From: Candidatus Stahliibacteriota bacterium CG08_land_8_20_14_0_20_40_26
GTDB taxonomy: Bacteria > Hydrothermota > UBA3073
NCBI GenBank assembly: GCA_002774315.1
Contig: PEYP01000157.1
Location: forward strand, 1-15,522
Direction: 5' to 3'
Length of the DNA stretch: 15,522 nucleotides
Shown here: piece by piece, positions 7,561 through 14,333 of the stretch
How positions within the stretch are numbered: position 1 is the stretch's first letter
Layout: each line of letters opens with the position of its first letter
Translations under genes and position numbers: made by a program
Notes under the pieces: model-generated
Told to the model about the DNA's origin: nothing
What the model saw: the letters and a program-made list of their open reading frames with translations, nothing else
The model's database searches: none

Positions 7561-8331
7561 ATGCAACCAAATTCAATCATCACACTCATAACAGATTTCG
7601 GAAACACGGACGACTATGTGGGAGTTATGAAGGGAGTGATGCTTTCTATAAATCCAGATTTAAGGTTTATAGATATTACACACTCCATACCACCACAGAA
7701 CATTAAAAAGGCAGCATTTATATTGTATAAGGCATACAAGTATTTTCCTGAAGGGACTGTCCATCTTGTCGTTGTGGACCCTGGAGTAGGTAGTAAGAGA
7801 AATCCAATTATAGTTGAGACAGAAAAATATTTCTTCGTTGCTCCCGATAACGGAGTCTTGAGTCTCGTTCTCACTGATAAGTTCACGGCGTACAAGATAA
7901 CCAATGGAAAACCAGAATCCACGACATTCCATGGCAGGGATGTGTTTGCACCTGTGGCTGCAAAACTTGCCTCAGGTATTCAGGTGAGTTCTCTGTCAAA
8001 ACCAGTATCATCAATAGTCAGGTACCTATTTTCTTCTCCCAAAAAGATAGTAGATGGTATACTGGGAGAGGTTGTTGATGTGGATCATTTTGGTAATGTG
8101 ATAACAAACATATCCCGTTCGCTGGCAAACTCTGATAAGTTTGTCGTAGAAATAAAAAGAAGGACAATCGACAGAATAAGTAAGACATACGAGGGCAAAA
8201 AACCCATTGCTATTTGGGGCAGTTCTGATCTTTTAGAACTCTCTGTGCCAAATGGTTCTTTTGCAGAAATATTCAAGGTACACAGAGGGGATAAAGTAAC
8301 GATTAAATTTCAATTAAAGGAAGATTGTTAA
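7561..8331 (+). CDS. SAM hydrolase / hydroxide adenosyltransferase (DUF62 family)
   Basis: 256 residues. Family members use a water-derived hydroxide to split S-adenosylmethionine into adenosine and methionine; relatives are the SAM-dependent chlorinase and fluorinase. The opening TLITDFGNTDDYVG is the family signature. The Asp-Arg-His set appears as Asp73 and Arg80 in VDPGVGSKR and His124 in TTFHGRDVFAP. The C-terminal domain shows VDVDHFGNVITN (from about 172) and LELSVPNGSFAE, which complete the SAM pocket in known structures. I see no halide-site insertion, so hydrolysis is more likely than halogenation. The start at 7561 is chosen because the family begins a few residues before TDFG and the promoter lies just upstream; the 17-codon upstream extension would overlap the promoter. 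The stop codon abuts the hsp20 ATG. The physiological role of the family is unsettled. Confidence 0.92.
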   Translation: MQPNSIITLITDFGNTDDYVGVMKGVMLSINPDLRFIDITHSIPPQNIKKAAFILYKAYKYFPEGTVHLVVVDPGVGSKRNPIIVETEKYFFVAPDNGVLSLVLTDKFTAYKITNGKPESTTFHGRDVFAPVAAKLASGIQVSSLSKPVSSIVRYLFSSPKKIVDGILGEVVDVDHFGNVITNISRSLANSDKFVVEIKRRTIDRISKTYEGKKPIAIWGSSDLLELSVPNGSFAEIFKVHRGDKVTIKFQLKEDC

Positions 8332-8736
8332 ATGATTACAAAGGATATGGATTCTGTGCTGTTTGACCATGCATACCATCTGACAGAAAGCTTAAGGGGC
8401 GAATGGTTACCGTATATCGATTTATACGAAAATGAAACATCCTTTTTTCTTATTATAGAACTCGCTGGGGTAGACAAAGAGGATTTAAAAATCACTATTG
8501 AAGACGAACAGGTTATAAAGATCCGCGGGGAGAGAAAAAACACTCTCAAAAGTGAAAAGAATATAAGTCATTACAAGGTAGAAATAAGGTTTGGGAAGTT
8601 TGCCAGAGATTTACTCCTGCCCCAGAAGATAGATATCAAAAATATCCTTATTGAACAATCCAATGGAATATTCAAATTGACTCTAAACAAAAACCTTCCT
8701 AAAAAAATTAAGGTAACCGAGATTGAAAACTCATAA
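8332..8736 (+). CDS. hsp20: Small heat-shock protein, Hsp20/alpha-crystallin family
   Basis: 134 residues, a usual length for bacterial small heat-shock proteins, which are ATP-independent holdases that form oligomers. A short N-terminal arm (1-25) precedes the alpha-crystallin beta-sandwich (about 26-120), with PYIDLYENETSFFLIIELAGV, FARDLLLP (90-97) and NGIFKLTL (111-118). The C-terminal tail carries an I-x-I/V contact (IKV near 126). The ATG follows the previous stop directly, with AAAGGAAG about 9 nt upstream. Lon follows after 17 bp, so holding and degradation of damaged protein are probably co-expressed. No heat-shock operator is seen, so regulation by heat would have to act at the distant consensus promoter or post-transcriptionally. 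Confidence 0.93.
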   Translation: MITKDMDSVLFDHAYHLTESLRGEWLPYIDLYENETSFFLIIELAGVDKEDLKITIEDEQVIKIRGERKNTLKSEKNISHYKVEIRFGKFARDLLLPQKIDIKNILIEQSNGIFKLTLNKNLPKKIKVTEIENS

Positions 8737-8753
8737 ATAGAACCGGAGGATAA

Positions 8754-11075
8754 ATGAAAGAAGCAATTCCTGATATAATACCCATACTACCAATACCTGA
8801 CACTGTTGTCTTTCCTTACCTGCTTGTTCCAACAGCAAGGAACGATGAACCATCTAAAAAACTCATTGATGAAAGCCTGTCTGGAGAAAAGATTATCGGC
8901 TGTTTCGCTACAAAGAAGGATAACAAGTTGTATGATATAGGGACTGCATCACTTATACTGAGGTTTCTGCGAATTCCGGATGGAAGCATAAGGATACTCG
9001 TTCAGGGGACGGAGAGAATAAGGATAAAGAGAGTTGTACAGGATAGACCATATATGAAAGCGAAGATAGAAGTACTTAAGGAGACAGACATAAAGGACTT
9101 AGAAATAGAGGCATTGATGAGAAATGTCACTACTATGTTCCACAACATAATAAACCTTGCTCCCTATTTGCCAAATGAACTCAGCGTGATGCTTGAAAAT
9201 ATTCAGTCAGCGGGTAGATTGGCAGATTTCGTTATTGCTCAGCTAAATGTGAGCGTTGAAGAGAAACAAACTATACTGGAAACTATGAACGTAAAAGAGA
9301 GATTAAAGAAACTTCTGCCGATTCTGACAAAAGAGCAAAGTATACTTGAACTAGGGGAAAAAATACGCTCTGAGGTCAAAACAGAAATGGGAAAAAGCCA
9401 ACGCGAATATTATCTAAGAGAGCAATTGCGTGCAATACAGAAGGAACTTGGTGAAAAAGACGAAAAAACCGTAGAGATAGAGGAGTTGACCCAGAAGATA
9501 AAAAAAGCAAAACTTCCAAAGGAAGCGGAGAAGATTGCCTATCAGGAACTTCAAAGGCTTAGGATAATCCCTCCTCAGGCGGCAGAATATATTGTTGTAA
9601 GAACATATCTTGATTGGTTGGTGTCTCTTCCATGGGCAAAGCAGACACAAGACAGATTAGATATAGACAGGGTAAAAAGAATCCTCGATAAGGACCATTA
9701 TGATCTTGAAGATGTAAAAGAAAGGGTCTTAGAGTATCTTTCTGTAAGGAAGCTTAAATCTGATACAAAGGGTCCTATCTTGTGTTTTATCGGACCTCCC
9801 GGCGTCGGCAAGACATCTCTTGGAATGTCTATTGCAAGGGCACTCGGACGCAAGTTTATCAGGTTCTCCCTTGGAGGGGTAAGGGACGAGGCAGAGATAA
9901 GGGGACATAGAAGGACATATGTTGGCGCACTTCCCGGAAGAATTATCCAGAGTATACGCAGGGCAGGTTCAAATAATCCTATATTCATGCTTGATGAAGT
10001 GGATAAGATAGGTATGGATTTCAGGGGCGACCCTGCATCTGCTCTTCTTGAAGTGCTTGACCCTGAACAGAACCATGCATTTATGGACCATTATCTGGAT
10101 GTTCCTTTTGATCTGTCAAAGGTTATGTTCATAACTACAGCAAATGTTACTGATACCATACCTCCAGCACTTTTGGACAGGATGGAGACGCTGAAACTAA
10201 CGGGCTATGTAATGGAAGAGAAACTACAGATTGCAAGGCAATTTCTGATACCGAAGCAGATAAAGGAAAACGGGCTGACAAAAAAATATATAAAATTAGA
10301 AGACAGCGCAATAAAACGAATAATGAGCGATTACACAAGAGAGGCTGGAGTTAGAAATCTTGAAAGAGAGATTGCGTCCTGCGTGAGAAAGGTCACAAAG
10401 GAGGTTGCAAAAGGAAATAGAAAAAGAAAAGTTATATCCGCTGAAAATCTGCCTGATTTTCTTGGTCCTCCTAAATTTTATCAGGAACTCGCAGAAATGA
10501 AAGGAGAAATAGGAATTGCAACGGGAGTTGCGTGGACACCTGCTGGTGGAGATATTATATTCATAGAGACTACAAGGATGAAAGGAAAGAAGCTACTCAC
10601 CCTTACAGGACAACTTGGTGAAGTGATGCAAGAAAGCGCAAAAGCTGCTCTTTCCTATGTGAGGTCCCAGGCAGAAAAGTTTAAAATCGACGACACTATC
10701 TTTGACAAGTACGATATCCACATACATGTACCTGAAGGCGCAATACCAAAGGATGGGCCATCCGCGGGTGTTGCAATTGCTACTGCACTGGTCTCATTAT
10801 TCACGGAGAAACCTGTAAATCCAAAAGTCGCTATGACAGGTGAGATCACCCTGAGAGGGAAGGTCTTGCCTGTGGGAGGAGTTAAGGAGAAGGTGCTCGC
10901 AGCGAAACGAGCAGGTATTGAAAAAATAATACTGCCTAAATGGAATGCAAAAGACTTAACGGAGATACCTGATAGAGAAAAAGAGGAATTAAAATTTGTA
11001 TTTGTTGAGAGAGTAGATGAGGTGGTGAAAGAGGCACTCTTGGACCAACAGAAGGGAGTACAAGAAGACAGATAG
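8754..11075 (+). CDS. lon: ATP-dependent Lon protease
   Basis: 773 residues (E. coli 784): a cytosolic hexameric AAA+ protease that degrades misfolded and regulatory proteins. Order: N-terminal LonSB substrate domain (about 6-200), coiled-coil linker (200-250, charged KSQREYYLREQL region), AAA+ module with Walker A GPPGVGKT (347-354), Walker B FMLDEVDK (411-418) and TTAN sensor (461-464), then the protease domain with catalytic Ser670 in PKDGPSAG and Lys713 in GGVKEKVLAA. The Ser-Lys spacing of 43 equals that of E. coli Lon (679/722). No transmembrane insert follows the Walker A region, so this is the bacterial LonA type. A good Shine-Dalgarno (GGAGGA, 8745-8750) precedes the ATG. The stop codon lies inside an 8-bp tandem array, so the last residues may be variable between relatives. 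Confidence 0.97.
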   Translation: MKEAIPDIIPILPIPDTVVFPYLLVPTARNDEPSKKLIDESLSGEKIIGCFATKKDNKLYDIGTASLILRFLRIPDGSIRILVQGTERIRIKRVVQDRPYMKAKIEVLKETDIKDLEIEALMRNVTTMFHNIINLAPYLPNELSVMLENIQSAGRLADFVIAQLNVSVEEKQTILETMNVKERLKKLLPILTKEQSILELGEKIRSEVKTEMGKSQREYYLREQLRAIQKELGEKDEKTVEIEELTQKIKKAKLPKEAEKIAYQELQRLRIIPPQAAEYIVVRTYLDWLVSLPWAKQTQDRLDIDRVKRILDKDHYDLEDVKERVLEYLSVRKLKSDTKGPILCFIGPPGVGKTSLGMSIARALGRKFIRFSLGGVRDEAEIRGHRRTYVGALPGRIIQSIRRAGSNNPIFMLDEVDKIGMDFRGDPASALLEVLDPEQNHAFMDHYLDVPFDLSKVMFITTANVTDTIPPALLDRMETLKLTGYVMEEKLQIARQFLIPKQIKENGLTKKYIKLEDSAIKRIMSDYTREAGVRNLEREIASCVRKVTKEVAKGNRKRKVISAENLPDFLGPPKFYQELAEMKGEIGIATGVAWTPAGGDIIFIETTRMKGKKLLTLTGQLGEVMQESAKAALSYVRSQAEKFKIDDTIFDKYDIHIHVPEGAIPKDGPSAGVAIATALVSLFTEKPVNPKVAMTGEITLRGKVLPVGGVKEKVLAAKRAGIEKIILPKWNAKDLTEIPDREKEELKFVFVERVDEVVKEALLDQQKGVQEDR

Positions 11076-11094
11076 TTTGATAGTTTGATAGTTT
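11071..11094. repeat. 8-bp tandem array, unit GATAGTTT
   Basis: Three perfect units; the first contains the lon TAG stop (11073-11075). It is followed by GTTTGTT (11091-11097), which pairs with AACAAAC (11113-11119) in a weak hairpin. That hairpin has no T-tract and is not a convincing terminator. Confidence 0.85.
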
Positions 11095-11134
11095 GTTAGA
11101 TTCTAATTAACCAACAAACCAACTTCTACCCTTG

Positions 11135-11154
11135 CCTGCCTGACGGTAGGCAGG
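11135..11154. repeat. CCTGCCT-N6-AGGCAGG palindrome, copy 2
   Basis: Perfect 7-bp arms (11135-11141, 11148-11154) around GACGGT, 38 bp upstream of lysS. It matches the copy at 38-57 in 18 of 20 positions. The arm change (A in place of G at 11152) restores perfect pairing. No U-run follows, so it is a dispersed REP-like element or an RNA stem in the lysS leader. Confidence 0.8.
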
Positions 11155-11192
11155 TGACAATCTCGTGGTTTCTATATGCATAATCAAAGATT

Positions 11193-12671
11193 ATGTTTAC
11201 ATCCGAACAGGAAAAAATAAGACTTGAAAAACTCCGTTCAATAATCGAAAGGGGCGTAAATCCTTATCCTAACAGGTTTGATAGAACACATACCGTCAGA
11301 GAGATAAGAGAGACACTCAGTAATGGGAAGGATGTAAGGGTAGCGGGTAGGCTTATTGCGGTGAGAAAACATGGCAAATCCACCTTTGCCAACATACTGG
11401 ATGATGGAGAAAATATACAGATCTACCTAAAAAAAGATATACTCGGCGAAAAATACTCTCTGCTTGAACTTCTGGACATCGGGGATTTTCTGGGTATCCA
11501 GGGAAACACATTTACCACACATACTGGTGAACCCACTATACTCGTTGAAGACCTTATCCTGCTATCAAAATCCATCTCGCCTCTTCCAGAAAAATGGCAT
11601 GGCTTACAGGATAAAGAACTGAGATATAGATTGAGATACATTGACTTTATTGTTAATCTGGAATCCAGAAGTGCAATAGAGACGAGAGCAAAAATAATAA
11701 GGTTGACACGGAAGTTCCTTGACGATAAGGGATTTCTTGAGATAGAGACGCCGATATTACAGTCCCTGTATGGTGGTGCCTTTGCAGAACCATTTAAGAC
11801 ATACTACAGCGCACTTGACAGGGAGTTTTTCCTGAGAATATCTGATGAATTATACTTAAAGAGGCTCATCTGCGGAGGATTTAATAAGGTCTACGAAATC
11901 AGTAAGGATTTCAGAAATGAGGGACAGGACAGGTTACATAATCCAGAGTTTACCCAACTTGAACTCTATGAGGCATATAAGGATTATACGGATATAAAAA
12001 ATCTTGTTGAGGAATTATTTTCCTATCTCACACAAAATCTCTATAGCAGTAGTAAAATTATCTACCAGGATATAGAGTTGGATTTCACGCCTCCCTGGAA
12101 AACCGTGCGATACTTTGATGCAATCAAGGAGTTTACAGGTTATGATCTCTACGATGTAGATTACAAATATGTAAAGAAGATAATAGAAGAACTCGGAATA
12201 GATATATCGGAAGATTCTGCAATGATAAAATCAGGGAAAAATCTTACCCCATCATATATCAGAGACAAATTGATAGACAAGATATTTGGCGACAGGGTCA
12301 TCCCCAAAATAGAGCAACCTACATTCATCATAGACTATCCTAAATCCATCTCTCCCCTTGCGAAGGAGAAAGAGGATAACCCGGATCTCGTTGAACGATT
12401 TGAACCGGTTATTGCGGGCATAGAAATCGGAAACGCCTTTTCCGAACTTAACAACCCGCTTGAGCAGGAAAAGAGGTTCATAGAGCAGATGGTACAAAGA
12501 GAGAAGGGTGACAAGGAGGCCCAGCCTCTTGATGAGGATTTTCTAAAAGCTCTTGGTATAGGTATGCCTCCGACTGGGGGACTTGGATTGGGTATGGATA
12601 GAATAAGTATGGTTCTTGCCAATTCAAGAACAATAAAGGATGTAATAGCATTCCCACAAATGAGATGGTAA
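11193..12671 (+). CDS. lysS: Lysyl-tRNA synthetase, class II
   Basis: 492 residues (E. coli LysS 505). It charges tRNA-Lys with lysine using ATP. An N-terminal OB-fold anticodon-binding domain (about 45-125) is followed by the class II catalytic core: motif 1 region with FLEIETPIL (181-189), SDELYLKRLICGGF (217-230), motif 2 FRNEGQDRLHNPEF (240-253) and motif 3 GLGLGMDRISM with SRTIKDVIAFP (463-488). Together these are specific for LysRS over the related AsnRS and AspRS. The stretch usually read as GGA-x-ARPF-x-T-x-HN is GGAFAEPFKTYYS here, with Glu in place of the common Arg and Tyr-Ser in place of His-Asn. The ATG at 11193 has no clear Shine-Dalgarno, and I found no confident promoter, though a weak GTGACA and CATAAT pair lies just upstream. 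mreD begins 12 bp after the stop. Confidence 0.95.
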   Translation: MFTSEQEKIRLEKLRSIIERGVNPYPNRFDRTHTVREIRETLSNGKDVRVAGRLIAVRKHGKSTFANILDDGENIQIYLKKDILGEKYSLLELLDIGDFLGIQGNTFTTHTGEPTILVEDLILLSKSISPLPEKWHGLQDKELRYRLRYIDFIVNLESRSAIETRAKIIRLTRKFLDDKGFLEIETPILQSLYGGAFAEPFKTYYSALDREFFLRISDELYLKRLICGGFNKVYEISKDFRNEGQDRLHNPEFTQLELYEAYKDYTDIKNLVEELFSYLTQNLYSSSKIIYQDIELDFTPPWKTVRYFDAIKEFTGYDLYDVDYKYVKKIIEELGIDISEDSAMIKSGKNLTPSYIRDKLIDKIFGDRVIPKIEQPTFIIDYPKSISPLAKEKEDNPDLVERFEPVIAGIEIGNAFSELNNPLEQEKRFIEQMVQREKGDKEAQPLDEDFLKALGIGMPPTGGLGLGMDRISMVLANSRTIKDVIAFPQMRW

Positions 12672-12683
12672 AAGCTCCACTAT

Positions 12684-13163
12684 GTGATTTCTCTGGTTAT
12701 GCGAAGTTTTATATTTATCCCTATAGCAATCGTAATCTGTTTAATCCAGAGCACCATTGTTCAATATATATCTATAGGTCGTGCTGTTCCTGACCTTATT
12801 CTCATTCTTATATGCTATATAGGACTGTTTCGTGGGGAAAATGCTATGTGGTACGGTTTTGGGACAGGCTTCTTTGTCGATCTTTATACTACAAAGGGTT
12901 TTGGATATAATATACTCGTAAATACAGCCATTGGATGGCTACTTGGGTATTTCAGCAATTATCTATATAAGGAAAAGATAATAGCACAATCTATTACACT
13001 TCTTTTTACAGCATGGATACACGACCTCATAATTGCAATACCAAAGGGACAATTCTCTTTTTATACATTCTATAGCAGAATACTTCCATCCAGTTTATAT
13101 ACGGTTGTTGTCGGAATCATCCTATTTTTCCTATTCCGGAAAATTGACAGAGAAGGAGAGTAA
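12684..13163 (+). CDS. mreD: Rod shape-determining protein MreD
   Basis: 159 residues from GTG, or 154 from ATG at 12699; neither start has a Shine-Dalgarno, and the GTG lies closer to the lysS stop. MreD is an inner-membrane part of the elongasome that, with MreB, MreC, RodA and PBP2, directs side-wall peptidoglycan synthesis. Five or six hydrophobic segments are visible. The family pattern is present: VPDLILILICYIGLF (35-49), then GFGTGFFVDLYTTKGFGYN (58-76) with the conserved acidic residue, then a W-x-x-D segment near 111-114. Normally mreD sits next to mreB and mreC; here it sits between lysS and a flippase-like gene with no mreB or mreC in view. The gene after it abuts its stop codon. 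Alternative: another small membrane protein with the same glycine-rich pattern, which I think is less likely. Confidence 0.8.
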   Translation: MISLVMRSFIFIPIAIVICLIQSTIVQYISIGRAVPDLILILICYIGLFRGENAMWYGFGTGFFVDLYTTKGFGYNILVNTAIGWLLGYFSNYLYKEKIIAQSITLLFTAWIHDLIIAIPKGQFSFYTFYSRILPSSLYTVVVGIILFFLFRKIDREGE

Positions 13164-14231
13164 ATGCAGGCCTTGGATATGAGGCTCGTTAAAAGGATGC
13201 TGCGGATATTCCTCGTTATCAGTATCATATCAATTACCCTTCTCTTAGTTTTTACCTCCACAAAAGATACCCTTCCATCATTAAAGAGGTTAAATCCGTC
13301 TTATCTCATTCTCGCACTTGTCGCTGTCTTATTCTATATCTGGTTTGAGACCCTCTGGCTTAGAATTCTGGTGTGGAGTGTATCCGGATGGATGTCACTC
13401 TCCGGTGCACTGGAATTTATACTCGGTGGTTCATTCCTTACCCTTGTTCCTTTTGGCATTGCAGGTGTTCCTCTTCAGATGTACATCCTCCATAGAGAGA
13501 ATAAACTATCTATTGGAGAATCTGGCAGCGTTCTGCTTGTAAGAAGTCTACTTATCACTTTGCTACTACCTATAGTCCTCCCTGTTGTATATATTTACTA
13601 CAGCACAATTCTTCAACAGGGATTTGTGGTAAATATTGCAAGATACCTTCTTGTAGCCGTGGGATTGGGTATATTGATTCTCGTGCTTAGCTCATTAAGT
13701 ACGAATAGAACAAGGGCTTTTCTGTATAAATTCGCAAAGACTGAAAGGGCAAGAGGTATCGTCGAAAAAATCACAGAAGAACTATCCAATATGAAGTCAA
13801 CTTTAAGGAAATTTTTTATTCGTGGGAAGTGGAAACTTCCCCTTGCATTTCTCGTTGCCTGTGCCTCAAGGGCATGTTTTTTCTTCCTTCCCTACCCTAT
13901 ATCGAAGGCTATTGGCCTTTCTCCGCCTCTCGGACAAACTATGATAACCCAAATAGTTCTATCTTATCTTCTTCTCTTTGCCCCCACCCCGGGGGCAAGT
14001 GGAATAGCCGAGGGCAGCGGATTTCTGCTTTTCAAATCTCTATGTCCAGAACACCTCTTGGGGATATTTATCGTCCTGTGGAGGTTCTTTTCATACTATC
14101 TACTTGTAATACTTGGAGGTATCCTTCTTGCAAGGATGGTCTCAGTAGATAAATTGGAGATAAAAGAAGCAAAAAATCCTTTGTCAAAAAATAAAGACCA
14201 AATTGGACACAGATTCACGCAGATTGACTAA
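13164..14231 (+). CDS. YbhN/UPF0104 flippase-like membrane protein (LPG synthase TM family)
   Basis: 355 residues, inner membrane, with about eight hydrophobic segments. It resembles the membrane half of lysylphosphatidylglycerol synthase (MprF) and the YbhN/AglD group, proposed to move or modify lipids or lipid-linked intermediates. Supporting motifs are FGIAGVPLQMYILHRENKLS (97-116) in the first half and the hallmark PTPGASGIAEG (274-284), preceded by a long pair of hydrophobic helices. A charged loop (about 180-222) separates the halves. No soluble aminoacyl-transferase domain follows, so it is not a complete MprF. The ATG abuts the mreD stop, with a strong Shine-Dalgarno (GAAGGAGAG) inside mreD, so translation is probably coupled. 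The last residues (345-355, DQIGHRFTQID) are encoded by one arm of an inverted repeat and look like an acquired tail. The exact substrate is unknown. Confidence 0.85.
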   Translation: MQALDMRLVKRMLRIFLVISIISITLLLVFTSTKDTLPSLKRLNPSYLILALVAVLFYIWFETLWLRILVWSVSGWMSLSGALEFILGGSFLTLVPFGIAGVPLQMYILHRENKLSIGESGSVLLVRSLLITLLLPIVLPVVYIYYSTILQQGFVVNIARYLLVAVGLGILILVLSSLSTNRTRAFLYKFAKTERARGIVEKITEELSNMKSTLRKFFIRGKWKLPLAFLVACASRACFFFLPYPISKAIGLSPPLGQTMITQIVLSYLLLFAPTPGASGIAEGSGFLLFKSLCPEHLLGIFIVLWRFFSYYLLVILGGILLARMVSVDKLEIKEAKNPLSKNKDQIGHRFTQID

Positions 14232-14312
14232 AGTCATTGCGTCATTGTGTCATTGGGTCAATAACCTAATAACCTAATTACTTAATTACTGTCTTTATTA
14301 ATCTGTGTCCAA
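14203..14312. repeat. 110-bp element with 13-bp perfect inverted ends
   Basis: TTGGACACAGATT (14203-14215) is mirrored by AATCTGTGTCCAA (14300-14312). Between the arms lie the flippase stop codon and a string of 8-bp tandem units. The left arm is coding, the right arm ends 8 bp before the purA Shine-Dalgarno. There is no transposase and I see no clear target duplication. In RNA the arms could fold into a long-range stem between the two genes. Confidence 0.8.
14233..14291. repeat. Two adjoining 8-bp tandem arrays
   Basis: GTCATTGC, GTCATTGT, GTCATTGG (14233-14256) are followed, after GTC, by AATAACCT, AATAACCT, AATTACTT, AATTACTG (14260-14291). Both have an 8-bp period but unrelated sequence. 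The first shares its unit with the array at 2249-2280. No promoter for purA could be read in this gap. Confidence 0.85.
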
Positions 14313-14320
14313 AAAACTAT

Positions 14321-14329
14321 GGGAGGTGA
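14321..14329 (+). promoter_or_regulatory. Strong Shine-Dalgarno before purA
   Basis: GGGAGGTGA ends 4 nt before the ATG at 14334 and fixes the start. It is the best ribosome site in the window beside that of lon. Confidence 0.85.
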
Positions 14330-14333
14330 ATAT

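Noticed and set aside
7405..7566. 54-residue N-terminal extension of TamA
   Set aside because: The extension would place the signal peptide internally and begin upstream of the minus-strand promoter at 7444-7472.
11091..11119. GTTTGTT/AACAAAC hairpin as the lon terminator
   Set aside because: The stem is short and A/T-rich and is not followed by a T-tract.
11154..11184. Possible promoter for lysS (GTGACA and CATAAT)
   Set aside because: The boxes are imperfect, the spacing is about 19 bp and the -35 overlaps the palindrome; too weak to list.
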